Of a stretch of 64,000 nucleotides of DNA, positions 18,067-28,341 are shown in pieces; positions within the stretch are counted from its first letter, which is position 1; each line of letters begins with the position of its first letter. The position numbers were made by a program, and so were the translations under genes. The notes under the pieces were generated by a model. That model saw nothing but the letters and a program-made list of their open reading frames with translations, searched no databases and was not told where the DNA came from. The DNA comes from Anaerolineae bacterium (lineage in GTDB: Bacteria; Chloroflexota; Anaerolineae; Aggregatilineales; J027): the NCBI GenBank assembly GCA_008933735.1, contig WBUL01000012.1, positions 1 to 64,000 of the forward strand. The letters are read 5' to 3'.

Positions 18067-19359
18067 GTGTTACCGGAATATCAGAACCGCGTTGAGGCGC
18101 TTGCGGCAACAGCAGCCCAGGCTGTTTACAACAAAACGCAGAACAGGCGTGTGATCATCCTTTACCCGCGTCATCGACAGCATACCGCGCTTATTTCTCT
18201 TCTGTATAAGCATTACGCCGACCGGATGTACTACTACGCGCTCAACGAAGAAGATAATTCGCTCAAAAACTTCCTATGGAATCTTTCGCATGACGCGATG
18301 TTTCCTATTGAGTTCGGTGAAAATACCCGAACTTCACTGCAAACCTCCAATGATTCGGCAAAATGGGCGGAGGCGCTTGGCATCGACCTGGCGCAGCTAC
18401 GCAGTGAGAAATTCTTAGTGCTTCTCGACCATCTGGACTTGCTGCCCCGCAGCGATGAAAGCGTAAATCGATTCTTTCGGACCCTGCCCCATTGTATGCC
18501 CGATCATGCACAATTAATTATCAACGGGCGTGAACTCCGAAAACAACCCTGGAGTGACCTGATCAACGAAGGATTGGCGATCTCGCTGGGGGATGACGAA
18601 GCGCTGAACAGCGGTATTTTTTATGAACCAGAACTGCGCGGCCAGTTGGAAGTCTATGCGCTGGCAGGAGGTTCACGGGTACTGATTGATGGCCGCCCGA
18701 TTACGGCCTGGGAAGGCAGCCTGCCCCGCGACCTGTTCTACTTCTTTGTGGACAAACCGATGCTCACGCGAACGGAGATTTTTGACACCTTCTGGCCTAA
18801 GCTGGGTATCAAAGAAGCTACCAACGTCTTTCACGTTACCAAACGCAAAATCAGCGAAAAACTTGGCTACGATTTGACCAGTTACGAAAATGGTTTTTAC
18901 ATTCCTAACCAGCGGGTTAACCGCATATACGATGCAGAAATTTTCGAAAAACATATCGAAGCTGCCATTGACGCGGCAACCGACGAGGAGGAAGAAGAAA
19001 ACTGGGCCACCGCCATTCAAATCTATCGTGGACAGTTCCTCAAGGAAGTAGATCGGCCCTGGGCGCAGCAACGCCGATATGAACTTCGCAATTCTTACGC
19101 GCAGGCATTGATTAGTCTGGCCCGCATCTACAAAGAACGCAGCGAAAACGAACGGGCTCTGGGTTATTTTATTCGTGCCATTGGGGAAAAGCCGGATCGT
19201 GAAGATGTTCATCGTGACATCATGGCGATTTATGCTGATCAGGGGCGGATAGAGGCGGTACATCAGCAGTATAAGATGCTGGAAAATGTCCTGCGCGAGC
19301 GGCTCAATATTGGCCCCAGCCAGGAAACCCGCGATCTTTATGGGCGGCTGACCCGATAA
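18067..19359 (+). CDS. SARP/BTAD-type transcriptional regulator with a degenerate NTPase-like N terminus
   Basis: 430 residues from GTG 18067, preferred because GAGGGG lies 6-7 bases upstream; the ATG at 18040 has no Shine-Dalgarno and would add 9 residues. Residues ~190-290 form an OmpR-type winged helix (RDLFYFFVDKPMLTRTEIFDTFWP ... FHVTKRKISEKLGYD region), followed by a BTAD helical-repeat domain to the end (LYGRLTR). The N-terminal ~180 residues have the strand order of a STAND/AAA NTPase (RRVIILYP at the P-loop strand, FLVLLDHLDLLP at the Walker B strand) but lack GxxxxGKT. It therefore probably senses without ATP hydrolysis. Targets unknown. Confidence 0.8.
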   Translation: MLPEYQNRVEALAATAAQAVYNKTQNRRVIILYPRHRQHTALISLLYKHYADRMYYYALNEEDNSLKNFLWNLSHDAMFPIEFGENTRTSLQTSNDSAKWAEALGIDLAQLRSEKFLVLLDHLDLLPRSDESVNRFFRTLPHCMPDHAQLIINGRELRKQPWSDLINEGLAISLGDDEALNSGIFYEPELRGQLEVYALAGGSRVLIDGRPITAWEGSLPRDLFYFFVDKPMLTRTEIFDTFWPKLGIKEATNVFHVTKRKISEKLGYDLTSYENGFYIPNQRVNRIYDAEIFEKHIEAAIDAATDEEEEENWATAIQIYRGQFLKEVDRPWAQQRRYELRNSYAQALISLARIYKERSENERALGYFIRAIGEKPDREDVHRDIMAIYADQGRIEAVHQQYKMLENVLRERLNIGPSQETRDLYGRLTR

Positions 19360-19384
19360 GAGCTTTTCATAAAAACGATTTTCC

Positions 19385-19412
19385 GAGGGCTGTCTGTCAG
19401 CCCTCTTTTGTT
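19385..19412 (+). terminator. Rho-independent terminator after the SARP-like gene
   Basis: Stem GAGGGCTG / CAGCCCTC (8 bp, 5-base loop) followed by TTTTGTTTT. Lies 25 bases after the stop, just before the convergent dnaJ-like gene. Confidence 0.9.
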
Positions 19413-20489
19413 TTATTGGACAGTCACATTAAGCAGCACATCACAGGCAAAGTGAGGTGTCCCGCTGGAAAGAATGGGAGTCCAGTGCAGCAAATAAACA
19501 CCATCAATCATATTTTTGCCATAAGAAGTCTCGACGGAAATGACCAGATCATCTAACAGAGGGAAGTTATCGACCAGATCGGGATTAGAGGTCGGCACAA
19601 AATCGATCTCGCTAGGGGGAATTTCAGTCTCCTCGATCAGTTCTACCAGTGTATCATTCAGCACGGTCACACGGTTCAGGGAAATGTTTCTGGCCTCGCT
19701 GATGGTTTCTCCATTGGCAACCTGATAATCCGCCTTGATTTGCAGCACGCGCCCTACCATCACTATCGAATGCACCGTCATTACGATATCCGGCGCACAG
19801 CTTTTGAGCGTGATCCGTGAGGAGGAAATCGGTGGAACCGGTGTCGGCGGAATATCGGTGGGGACAATACCACTGGTGATATTGTTGACGGACGGTGTGG
19901 ACACTTGACTGCCTGAGGAGGAATTATCCGATGGCAGTTGGACAATTCCGGTGACAATAAAGGTTTGGAAAAGCAGCACGGCCACGATAATCAACGCCAG
20001 AAGATTCAAAATATAACGGTATGGGCTGTTGAAGAGATCAATCAGAGTCACATAAGCCGGACGTAAAAACCCCAGGTGAGCTTTTTCCAACCATACGCCC
20101 GCTGGTTCTTTTGGAACAGGCGGTGTGTACTCGTACCGGCTGCGCTCACGCCGGAGCGGAGTTTCCCACCAGCGATCTTCCGCCGACCATGTGGAGGTAT
20201 AGGAAGTCGTAGGATTGGAACGCGGCGTGGATTTAAATTGACGATGCGGCCATCGCAGTTCGTCATAGGTGCGCCGCAAGGCATTATCGCCCAGCACATC
20301 ATAAGCCTCATTCAACAGTTGGAACTGCTCCGTCGCCCATTCCCGGCGGTCAGGGTTCATATCAGGATGCAGTTGTTTGGCCTTCTGGCGGTAGCTCTGC
20401 TGAACGTCGTCCTGGCTGGCGCTGGAGTCGATCCCCAGAATCTCGTAATAATCCTGCTGGGGGTTGTAATTTAGCTTTCGACGGGCCAC
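19413..20489 (-). CDS. Membrane-anchored J-domain (DnaJ-like) protein
   Basis: 358 residues from a GTG. N-terminal J domain (residues ~10-75): YYEILGI, the HPD tripeptide in KQLHPDMNP, and the ending YDVLGDNALRRTYDEL. It has no glycine-rich or zinc-finger DnaJ regions, so it is a type III J protein. A transmembrane helix at ~residues 165-188 leaves a C-terminal ~170-residue domain outside the cytoplasm with a Ser/Thr/Pro linker. Presumably recruits DnaK to the membrane. Starts 6 bases after the zinc-ribbon gene, so the two form an operon. Confidence 0.88.
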   Translation of the reverse strand: MARRKLNYNPQQDYYEILGIDSSASQDDVQQSYRQKAKQLHPDMNPDRREWATEQFQLLNEAYDVLGDNALRRTYDELRWPHRQFKSTPRSNPTTSYTSTWSAEDRWWETPLRRERSRYEYTPPVPKEPAGVWLEKAHLGFLRPAYVTLIDLFNSPYRYILNLLALIIVAVLLFQTFIVTGIVQLPSDNSSSGSQVSTPSVNNITSGIVPTDIPPTPVPPISSSRITLKSCAPDIVMTVHSIVMVGRVLQIKADYQVANGETISEARNISLNRVTVLNDTLVELIEETEIPPSEIDFVPTSNPDLVDNFPLLDDLVISVETSYGKNMIDGVYLLHWTPILSSGTPHFACDVLLNVTVQ

Positions 20490-20495
20490 AGGCGA

Positions 20496-20828
20496 TTAGC
20501 GTCTCCCAAAGCGTCTTTCGGCCTCCGCCAGGTCTTCCGTGTTCACCTCCAGAATGACCATGCCGCAGTTGCGGCAGGTGTCCGCGTAAACAACTGTCAG
20601 CGCTTTGAAGGGGCGGAACAGGCGGCGGAGTTTCCGCAGCCGCAGCCCTTTGGGGGCAAGGTACACATTTCCGAAATTGTCGCTGTAGTCCACAAGGTAA
20701 GTTGAGGCCAAATCCGTTGATCCGCAGCGTGGGCAGGCCCACTGGGTACGTGGTGAGATGGGGCCATGCCCTTCTGGAACAGAAACCGGCGCAACCAGGG
20801 GGGGCTTATTTGTCGGAATATTCGACAT
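20496..20828 (-). CDS. Small zinc-ribbon protein
   Basis: 110 residues starting at MSNIPTNKPP (ATG 20828; the open frame upstream is unlikely to be translated). A CPRCG pair (after residue ~30) and a CRNCG pair (~85) make a split four-cysteine zinc ribbon with a basic stretch (LRLRKLRRLFRPFK) between them. Resembles the uncharacterised zinc-ribbon proteins seen next to J-domain genes; function unknown. Upstream gene of the dnaJ-like pair. Confidence 0.7.
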   Translation of the reverse strand: MSNIPTNKPPLVAPVSVPEGHGPISPRTQWACPRCGSTDLASTYLVDYSDNFGNVYLAPKGLRLRKLRRLFRPFKALTVVYADTCRNCGMVILEVNTEDLAEAERRFGRR

Positions 20829-20941
20829 GCAAATTGTCCTCTCTTGTGCAGTACAAAAATTATAGCACTGGTTGTGCGAAACCTCAGAGCATTGTCTCAC
20901 GTATTAAGGAATAGAAATCACATGAAACGGGGTAATCAATC

Positions 20942-21538
20942 ATGGAAATCTCTCTGAATGACAATAATAAACGCACCCTGGGCGCTGTCGCGCTCATTGG
21001 GATAGGACTGCTGCTGCTGTTGGGTCTGAGCAAACTCTGGCCGCTGTTTTTACTGCTGCCTGGTCTGGGTCTGATGGCATTGGCCTATTCGGAGAACAAA
21101 TCGCTGGCTCCGCTGGCTGTTCCTGGGATGCTGGTCAGCGGTACTGGCGGGATGATGCTGTTCCAGGCAGTAACAGGTTACTGGGAAAGCTGGGCGTTCT
21201 CATGGACACTGTACGGCGTGTTCTTCGGTCTTGGCTTGATGATTATGGGCGAACGCATGGAAGTCCACGACCTGCGTGTGATTGGGCGCTGGTTCACAAT
21301 CATCAGCGCCATTGCTTTTGCCGGATTGGGAACTCTATTCATGCTGGCAACCAGTGCTGTAATCCGCCTGCTGTTCATTGTTGCCTGCTTTGTTGTCGGT
21401 TTCAAACTGCTCTGCAAGGAAAAACAGCATCGGCTGCACACAAATGGCAATGGCGTAAAAATGAAACATTCGGATGTGGTGGTTGAAGAAAACATCGAAC
21501 GGATGAAAGTACGGTTGGGCAAAGATGAAGTTATCTAG
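20942..21538 (+). CDS. Membrane protein with LiaI/LiaF-like transmembrane region
   Basis: 198 residues with about 5-6 transmembrane helices (the first pair LGAVALIGIGLLLLLG and FLLLPGLGLMALAYS) and a charged cytoplasmic C-terminal tail of ~45 residues. The helix pattern with small glycines and WP between the first two helices is like the LiaF-type transmembrane region (DUF5668-like) of envelope-stress proteins, but no beta-domain follows. Divergent from the zinc-ribbon gene; followed by a strong terminator. Confidence 0.6.
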   Translation: MEISLNDNNKRTLGAVALIGIGLLLLLGLSKLWPLFLLLPGLGLMALAYSENKSLAPLAVPGMLVSGTGGMMLFQAVTGYWESWAFSWTLYGVFFGLGLMIMGERMEVHDLRVIGRWFTIISAIAFAGLGTLFMLATSAVIRLLFIVACFVVGFKLLCKEKQHRLHTNGNGVKMKHSDVVVEENIERMKVRLGKDEVI

Positions 21539-21556
21539 CGGCCAGCATCGATGGCA

Positions 21557-21589
21557 AACACCGGGTGAAATGCCCGGTGTTTTTGTTTT
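21557..21589. terminator. Rho-independent terminator between convergent genes
   Basis: Stem AACACCGGG / CCCGGTGTT (9 bp, 7-base loop) followed by TTTTTGTTTT on the plus strand, just before the stop of the minus-strand glyQS gene. Confidence 0.9.
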
Positions 21590-24584
21590 AAAAGCCCGTC
21601 AGATGACTCAAATCGGCGCGGCCTTTGGTCAGGGCAGTCAGAGATTGCAGCAGGGCAAGTCGGTTCTGTCGCACCTTGATATCCTCTGCCATCACCATAA
21701 CCTTGTCAAAAAATGCATTGACGGTCGGGGCGAGCGGGGCAAAGGCTTCCAGAAAATCTCCGATGTTGTACTCCAAATCCAGCGTAGTAATCAAGTAGTG
21801 ATAGGCCTTGTACAGGGCAATTTCGGCGGGTTCGGTCAAATCATCCGGGCGAAGTTCGTAAACCTCATCCAGGCTGCGTATGATCCGCACACACCGCGCA
21901 AAGTTATCCAGAATAAAAGACCAGTTATCGTGTTGTGTCCACCTGGTAAGCTGCCGAATACCCTGCATTGCCCGCGCCGGGTTGTGCATCTGTTCCGCCA
22001 GGACAGCTTCGACCACATCAAAGGCTTCCCCTTGTTCAAGCAGCATTGCCTTAAAGCGCCCGCCGATGAACTCAAGCACTTCCTGCTCGTGTTCATAGCT
22101 GACCTCGACCGGTTGAGCCCGCCCGACGAGCGAGATGGCCCCGCGCAGATTCAGGGTAAGGTCACGGTCAATCAAGATTTGCAGGAGCCCCAATGCAGCA
22201 CGGCGCAGCGCAAAAGGATCCGCGCTGCCTGTGGGCGCCAGCCCTACTGCAAACAGTCCAACCAGGCTGTCCAGACGGTCTAAAAGGGCCAGCAGCACAC
22301 CCGCTGCACTGGAAGGAAGGGAATCTCCAGCAAAACGAGGCAGCCAGTGTTCGTAAATAGCGTTCGCCACAACCGGGTCTTCGCCGTGCAGTTCCGCGTA
22401 GATTCGTCCCATTGTGCCTTGAAGAGCGGTCATTTCCACCACCATTTGCGTGGCAAGGTCAGCTTTGGCAAGCCGAGCAGCACGCTGGGCAATTTCAATC
22501 AAATCGTCTGCCGCGTCAAGCATCAGGCCAAAATCCCGCACCATGCCAGCCACTCGGTTATTTTTGTCCAGCATAGAACCGAGTTTTTCCTGAAACGTTA
22601 ATGTGCTAAGGCGGTCAAGATAGGCTTCAAGTGCTTGTTTGATGTCGGCGTTGTAGAAAAATTCTGCATCCGTGAAGCGTGCGACAAGAACATGCTCGTT
22701 CCCTTCGGTCACCACCTCCAGATGTTCGGCGTCCCCGTTACGCACGGCGATAAAGTAAGGAAGCAGGGCGCCATGTTCATCTTCGACCGCAAAATAACGC
22801 TGGTGTTTTTTCATAACCGTGACCAGCACTTCTCGCGGGAGTTTCAAAAAACGTTCATCAAATCTGCCGCGCAGCGCTGTTGGCTGCTCCACCAGATGCG
22901 TCACTTCATCCAGCAAGCCGGGATCATCCGGGACACGTCCCTTAACTTCTTCCGCCAGTTTTTGCACCTGCTGGCGAATGACCTCGCGCCGCCTGCTGGG
23001 GTCTAAAATAATCCCCTGGGATTCCAATGCAGTGAAATAGCTGTTCACCCCTTTTAAGGCTATTTCCGGCGACCCCAGAGGGCGGACACCACGTGTTGTA
23101 CTGCCACTTTTCACCCGTGCGTATTCAAACGGAATAAGCTGCTCTCCAAACAATGCCACATACCAACGAATGGGACGCGAGAAGGCAATCCCACTTGCGT
23201 TCCAGCGCATGGATTTATCAAATTTGATGCTGGCAATGAATTTGGGCAGTTCTTCAGCAAGCACCTGGGGCGTGGGGCGGCCCTTGTGCTCCACTACTGC
23301 CACCACATATTCACCACCGTCGAACTGCTTGCGCCGCAGCTCATCCACCGTTAAGCCCTGCTTACGGGCAAAGCCTTCCGCCGCTTTTGTCCAGTTGCCG
23401 TCTTTGTCTACCGCAGCGCTGACAGGCGGCCCCTTGACCTCCTCGGTCTGGTCAGACTGGGCTTTGGCAAGCTGGCGAACCCACACGACCAGACGGCGCG
23501 GTGTCGCATAGATCTCAAATCCCTGATATTGCAGGCGCAGTGCCTCGAAAAATTCCGGCACAAGCGTGCTTAACTGGTCGAGCGCGGTCTCAATATCCCC
23601 AGCGGGCAGTTCTTCCACCCCGATTTCAAACAGAAAATCAGCATCGGTCGTGGGAGCAGGAATTGGGACGGCTTCCAGAGGAGCATAGGGAGGCGTCCAT
23701 CCGGTATTGAGATGCGTGAACGGATACGCCATTTCTTCACGCTGGTGGGCGTAGGCTTTGGCGATGCTGAGCGTCATATTCCGCATTCGCCGGAAATACT
23801 GCGCCCGTTCCGTCACCCCAATCGCACCGCGTGTATCCAGCACGTTAAACAGATGGGAACACTTCAGCACGTAATCATAGGCTGGAATGACCAGACCACG
23901 TTCAAGCGCCCGATGATGTTCCTGCTCATATACTGTAAATGTATTTCGCAGTCCCTCTACATCTGCGACTTCAAAATAGTAGGTGCAGTGTTCGATTTCA
24001 CTGCGAAGAAACACATCCCCGTAACTCAAACCGGTGGTAAATTCAATGTCCCAGACGGATTTCACACCCTGCAACGCCAGCACAATCCGTTCCAATCCGT
24101 AGGTAATTTCCACGCTGACGGGTTCAAGGTTGATCCCGCCCGCCTGCTGGAAGTAGGTAAACTGGGTGATTTCCTGCCCATCCATCCAGACTTCCCAGCC
24201 CAGCCCCCACGCGCCCAACGCTGGACTTTCCCAATTGTCTTCGACAAAACGAATATCGTGTTCGCGGGTGTTTATGCCGACTGCTTCCAGACTCTTGAGA
24301 TAAATTTCCTGCGGGTTGCCAGGATCGGGCTTCAAAATGACCTGGTATTGAAAGTAATACTGCATCCGGTTTGGATTTTCCCCGTAGCGTCCATCATCCG
24401 GGCGCACACTCGGTTCAACATACGCCACGCGCCAGGGTTCCGGCCCCAGCACGCGCAGCAGTGTGGCCGGATTCCCTGTGCCCGCGCCAAGCTGTACATT
24501 GTATGGTTGCCACAGGACGCAGCCATATTCTAGCGTCCAAAAGTTTTGAAGTTTGGTAACAACTTCCTGAAACGTAAATGACAT
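21588..24584 (-). CDS. glyQS: Glycyl-tRNA synthetase, alpha and beta subunits fused
   Basis: 998 residues from ATG 24584 ([16 protein letters not shown] is the normal GlyQ start; the longer frame is discarded). Residues 1-~300 are the complete alpha subunit, with [15 protein letters not shown] and the [13 protein letters not shown] segment. From ~320 the beta subunit begins with the standard [13 protein letters not shown] start and runs through the HD-like and DALR-type anticodon-binding regions to the end. Most bacteria encode the two subunits separately; the fusion is known from Chlamydia and a few other phyla. Charges tRNA-Gly, and one such tRNA gene lies at 61670 in this window. Confidence 0.97.
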   Translation of the reverse strand: MSFTFQEVVTKLQNFWTLEYGCVLWQPYNVQLGAGTGNPATLLRVLGPEPWRVAYVEPSVRPDDGRYGENPNRMQYYFQYQVILKPDPGNPQEIYLKSLEAVGINTREHDIRFVEDNWESPALGAWGLGWEVWMDGQEITQFTYFQQAGGINLEPVSVEITYGLERIVLALQGVKSVWDIEFTTGLSYGDVFLRSEIEHCTYYFEVADVEGLRNTFTVYEQEHHRALERGLVIPAYDYVLKCSHLFNVLDTRGAIGVTERAQYFRRMRNMTLSIAKAYAHQREEMAYPFTHLNTGWTPPYAPLEAVPIPAPTTDADFLFEIGVEELPAGDIETALDQLSTLVPEFFEALRLQYQGFEIYATPRRLVVWVRQLAKAQSDQTEEVKGPPVSAAVDKDGNWTKAAEGFARKQGLTVDELRRKQFDGGEYVVAVVEHKGRPTPQVLAEELPKFIASIKFDKSMRWNASGIAFSRPIRWYVALFGEQLIPFEYARVKSGSTTRGVRPLGSPEIALKGVNSYFTALESQGIILDPSRRREVIRQQVQKLAEEVKGRVPDDPGLLDEVTHLVEQPTALRGRFDERFLKLPREVLVTVMKKHQRYFAVEDEHGALLPYFIAVRNGDAEHLEVVTEGNEHVLVARFTDAEFFYNADIKQALEAYLDRLSTLTFQEKLGSMLDKNNRVAGMVRDFGLMLDAADDLIEIAQRAARLAKADLATQMVVEMTALQGTMGRIYAELHGEDPVVANAIYEHWLPRFAGDSLPSSAAGVLLALLDRLDSLVGLFAVGLAPTGSADPFALRRAALGLLQILIDRDLTLNLRGAISLVGRAQPVEVSYEHEQEVLEFIGGRFKAMLLEQGEAFDVVEAVLAEQMHNPARAMQGIRQLTRWTQHDNWSFILDNFARCVRIIRSLDEVYELRPDDLTEPAEIALYKAYHYLITTLDLEYNIGDFLEAFAPLAPTVNAFFDKVMVMAEDIKVRQNRLALLQSLTALTKGRADLSHLTGF

Positions 24585-24615
24585 ATCGATACCTGTTGAG
24601 TAAAACTTTATGAAT

Positions 24616-25461
24616 CTAGCGTGAGTAGGCAGCAATTACAACGGGGACTGGTTCAATTGATGGATACAACGTGCCTGCAACATAGAGACCACTCGATTTC
24701 CCCCCATCCAGGCCAAATGCAGCATTAATTTCAAACGATTCGGTTTGCGCCAGCCAATCGAGCGCACTTCGCAGCGTTATCAGGCCATCCGTTGTAATCA
24801 TAAACAGAATATGCCCATCTTTTTCCTGTGCAACAATGGTACGGCGTGATGGATCATCGAATCCTTCCCCTGTGCGAGCGGGTTTGCCACCGGGCTGCAC
24901 GAACATTGGGAAGCCCTGAGCAGCATGTTGGTAAATTTCACCCTGGTAGGGCTCTTCGACCAGCGAACGGACGCGCACTTCGCCCTCAGAGATTTGCAGC
25001 ATCCCGCCGTAGCCAGCCAGTGAATTGCCGTAATACTGACCATCTGTGACCACCAACCCTACCGCGTATCCTTCTGCCGTAAAGAAAGACCCGTTGACCA
25101 CCATAAGCGGATCATCCAGAGTGTCTTTCCATTCCGGCAAACTGCGTAACACGGTTGGCTCATAATGAACGCGAAGTTCGATGAGTGAAGGATCAATACG
25201 CACAACGACCATATCAAATGCCCCGACTGCCGCGTAAGGGGGTTCAACCCGAACCTTGCGTGTGAACAATCCTGGAGCTGCTTCCAACCATTCTCCTGGG
25301 GTGGCTGCGGTTGCATATGGCGTATGGGTTGCAGCCAGTTCTGTTTCAGCCTGCGGGGTCAAATTGCATCCCAACACCACCAGAATGTGCAGCAGAAAAA
25401 CAGCCCCTCCTGTCAGGGTGATAACAAGAGGTTTCATACCAACAATCAACTTCCGCAGCAC
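24616..25461 (-). CDS. NAGPA-like phosphodiester glycosidase-domain lipoprotein
   Basis: 281 residues from GTG 25461, which follows the upstream stop directly (ATG 25437 is an alternative). A lipobox VVLGC at about residue 32 marks it as a lipoprotein. The domain matches the phosphodiester glycosidase (NAGPA/DUF2233) family: [42 protein letters not shown] and the signature [13 protein letters not shown], where relatives have LDGGGSS. Likely acts on a glycosyl-phosphate bond in the cell envelope. Last gene of the 19-kb MoxR/VWA run. Confidence 0.85.
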   Translation of the reverse strand: MLRKLIVGMKPLVITLTGGAVFLLHILVVLGCNLTPQAETELAATHTPYATAATPGEWLEAAPGLFTRKVRVEPPYAAVGAFDMVVVRIDPSLIELRVHYEPTVLRSLPEWKDTLDDPLMVVNGSFFTAEGYAVGLVVTDGQYYGNSLAGYGGMLQISEGEVRVRSLVEEPYQGEIYQHAAQGFPMFVQPGGKPARTGEGFDDPSRRTIVAQEKDGHILFMITTDGLITLRSALDWLAQTESFEINAAFGLDGGKSSGLYVAGTLYPSIEPVPVVIAAYSR

Positions 25462-28335
25462 TTATTCGTCGTCCCTCTGGCGAGATTTCAGCAGACGGGA
25501 AGCAATATTACCTTCGGCTTTCACCTCCGGAACTTTGGTTGATGGGCTTGAACGCGGCACGGCGCGTGGCCGTGATTGACTTTGCGCGGGTGTTTGAGCA
25601 GGCATCACGGGTTTTTCATCAGACTGAGGCACCGAGGCACGCTCTTTGGCCGCCTTTAAGCTGGACATTCGCTCCGAAGTCTGCAAACTGGGTCGCCGGG
25701 AAGCAACCCCAAACACGACCTGTCGCACCCGTTCAAGTTCACGTCGGTTCACCACGATGCGACGCACAGCAATATCGAGCAGCAGCAGAAAGGCCGCCAG
25801 AGTCAGCAGATAAGACCACACGGAGGAATAAACTTTCTGGTAGGTCAAATCATGCACAAACACCCCCGCCGGATTTCCCGCCAGCGATCCGCCGCCTGTA
25901 ATCCCGGCGATGCGTCCCAGGAAACGGTTGTCAGTATCAGCAAGGCGGTATTCCGCCGAATAACTCAACACCCACCCTGCTGTCTGAGCGACAGAAAAAT
26001 TCTGCACACCATCTGTCCCCGAACCAACCACCCGCATAAAATACGCGCCCTCTTGCTCTGGCGTGAAAGCCAGTTCGTATTTCCCAGGCGCAACCTGGGG
26101 CACAGTTAGTTCCTGCGATTCCAGTGTTGGCGTTACGACCGAGGTTTTGAGATTCAAGCCGTTAAGAAGGTCACCATCGTCATCACGGGCATCTACGACC
26201 AAATATGCCTGCTCCCCACGATGCTCAATGCGGACTTCAAGATTGTTGGTCGCCCCCTCAGTGATCGTCCACCGGACGGTCTGCCCCCAGAATCGGCTGT
26301 ACTGTTCCCACGTGACCCAGTTCACACCCCATCTCGCACTGGCATCGGAGGTAAACGCAACAGAGCGTCCCAAGCCATACTGCCACTGCGCCAGAATTGG
26401 GTCTTCTTCCGGCCCACGCAGCACCACCGTTGCTGTATCCTTATCTGTTGTGGCTACATACCCTTCCAGACTTGGCAGGCCGGTAATTCCGTCCATAATC
26501 GGGCTGCGCGAGGTTAAATCCGGGACAAAAGTTTCCTCAAAAATGTAGGATCGTGTTGCCAGAATCGTTTCCTGGGTAAAAATGGAGGGGATAGAGGTTA
26601 CATCAATCGCCTCGTGGAAATTCCCCCGTCCGGCCTGCGATAAGCTTTGCAGCCAGGGGGCATATCCCTGACCAACAGCCACCACAGACAGGGTAATATT
26701 GTGTTTGGTGTAGAGCGAATTGGCAAGTTCCATGGTGCCCGCAGGATTCGCGCCACCATCAGTCAGCAGAATGATATGCTTCAATACGGATGGGTCAGAG
26801 GGGAGAATATCGTTTGCTGCTCCCAACGCGCCGAAAATATCTGTTCCGCCGCCCGGACGCAGGGAGGCGACGGTGGTTTCCATCGCAGCGCGGTTAGATG
26901 CATCACCCACTTCCTGAATCTCAAGCACAAAATACGCCTGGGTATCAAATGATACGACGCCAGTACGGTCATAGTCGTTCAAAAGATTGAAAGACCGGAT
27001 TATCGCTTCTTTGGCGAGTTCCAGATTGGTAACACCCTGAGGGTTAGACGCAATTTCCATACTGCCGGAGCGGTCAATTACAAACAGCATAGTCAGGGTA
27101 GGAATGCGCTCCTGGTTCCGAATTCGCATTTCGACAGGCAGGGTTTCCTCCAAAGGTGTCTGGAAGTAACCGCCTACGCCATAAGAATTGGGCCCACCGA
27201 CAGCAACCAGCCCACCGCCCAGGTCACGCACATACACTTGCAGCAGTTCCATTTGTGATGGTGTGAGCATCGTCGCTGGGGTATTGACCAGCACAATGCT
27301 GTTGTAGGCGCTGAGCAAGGGCAAACCGGAAGGTAGATCCCGTGGTTTGACCACATTGACCACCAGGCCGTTTTCTTCCAGCGCTGGCTGCAAAAACTCA
27401 ATCTCACGCTCGTCTTGTGCCACCAGCAGCACACTCGGACGCCCCCGAACTTCCGTGAAGGCAGACAGCTCGTTATTCTGGTAAAAGTTATCAACCCCCT
27501 GCGGCTCAATCTGCACACGAAAATCCACAAAACCTGTACCAGGCCAACTTAATGGCCCAATCACAAAGCTGTTTGCGCCCGCTCGCAGCGAGATGTCCTC
27601 CTGATGGATGATTTCGCCGCCTGCCAGCACACGCAGTTCTGCGTTGGTGTCGTACTCACTTTCCACGGTGACTGTCAGATCAAAAATTTCTTCCTCATTG
27701 ACATGCGGCGGCACGACAACGTTACTGACAAGGATTTCTTCCTGCTTGTTGACCCGCGTCAGCGGCACGTAGTCAATCTGGACACTGGTAGCCTCTGCAA
27801 GGCGGGCGGCGCTTTCGGCATCACCAACGGTTTCGATTCCATCACTTAAGATCACCATACGTTTGGCTGTATCTGGCGGAAACAGCGCCAGTCCCAATCG
27901 AATAGCTTCCGCTAAATCTGTATTAAGTGTAATTGGACTCGCCCCAAGCTGGCTCAAATCCAGGGCAGCAGTCATGGGCTGCTCTACGACCGCATTCGCA
28001 CCAAATAGAATCACCGCCGCCTTATCCCGGTTTGCGTCCATTTCTTCTATTGAAGCGCGGACGTAATCCAGCGCTGCTTGTTGGGTGGTACGGTCAATGC
28101 TGTCTGAAACATCAACCAGAAAAACCACCGCCAGATAATCCGCGTCTTTGGGAAGTTCCAGCCCTGCCAGCCCCAAAATAATCAGTGTCACCAGCAGCAG
28201 GCGAATCAGCAGGCTGACAAGATCCCGCCGCCGTCGATAGACACTGCGAGGCCAGCCGACAAAGATAAAAATTGGCAGGAGCAGCAGCAGCAGTAAATAC
28301 TCATTGTTAGAAAAATTGATCGACAGGTCATTCAT
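25462..28335 (-). CDS. Large membrane protein with two VWA domains and a GATase1-like domain
   Basis: 957 residues. Two N-terminal helices (~10-65) are followed by VWA domain 1 (FLVDVSDSID, a full DxSxS MIDAS), a beta-rich linker, a GATase1-like Rossmann segment (~300-400, PSVLLVAQDEREIEFLQ through GGGLVAVGGPNSYG), then VWA domain 2 (FVIDRSGSM) and a beta-sandwich region. A last transmembrane helix (~845-865) leads to a basic Ser/Pro-rich cytoplasmic tail. Two metal-binding VWA domains imply contact with partner proteins, as in Bat/CoxE/MoxR systems. Starts 6 bases after the next VWA gene. Confidence 0.85.
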   Translation of the reverse strand: MNDLSINFSNNEYLLLLLLLPIFIFVGWPRSVYRRRRDLVSLLIRLLLVTLIILGLAGLELPKDADYLAVVFLVDVSDSIDRTTQQAALDYVRASIEEMDANRDKAAVILFGANAVVEQPMTAALDLSQLGASPITLNTDLAEAIRLGLALFPPDTAKRMVILSDGIETVGDAESAARLAEATSVQIDYVPLTRVNKQEEILVSNVVVPPHVNEEEIFDLTVTVESEYDTNAELRVLAGGEIIHQEDISLRAGANSFVIGPLSWPGTGFVDFRVQIEPQGVDNFYQNNELSAFTEVRGRPSVLLVAQDEREIEFLQPALEENGLVVNVVKPRDLPSGLPLLSAYNSIVLVNTPATMLTPSQMELLQVYVRDLGGGLVAVGGPNSYGVGGYFQTPLEETLPVEMRIRNQERIPTLTMLFVIDRSGSMEIASNPQGVTNLELAKEAIIRSFNLLNDYDRTGVVSFDTQAYFVLEIQEVGDASNRAAMETTVASLRPGGGTDIFGALGAANDILPSDPSVLKHIILLTDGGANPAGTMELANSLYTKHNITLSVVAVGQGYAPWLQSLSQAGRGNFHEAIDVTSIPSIFTQETILATRSYIFEETFVPDLTSRSPIMDGITGLPSLEGYVATTDKDTATVVLRGPEEDPILAQWQYGLGRSVAFTSDASARWGVNWVTWEQYSRFWGQTVRWTITEGATNNLEVRIEHRGEQAYLVVDARDDDGDLLNGLNLKTSVVTPTLESQELTVPQVAPGKYELAFTPEQEGAYFMRVVGSGTDGVQNFSVAQTAGWVLSYSAEYRLADTDNRFLGRIAGITGGGSLAGNPAGVFVHDLTYQKVYSSVWSYLLTLAAFLLLLDIAVRRIVVNRRELERVRQVVFGVASRRPSLQTSERMSSLKAAKERASVPQSDEKPVMPAQTPAQSQSRPRAVPRSSPSTKVPEVKAEGNIASRLLKSRQRDDE

Positions 28336-28341
28336 GGGTCG

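Noticed and set aside
21525-22283. 252-residue plus-strand open frame inside glyQS
   Set aside because: It starts at the end of the neighbouring gene and runs antisense to a well-conserved synthetase; no protein-like motifs.
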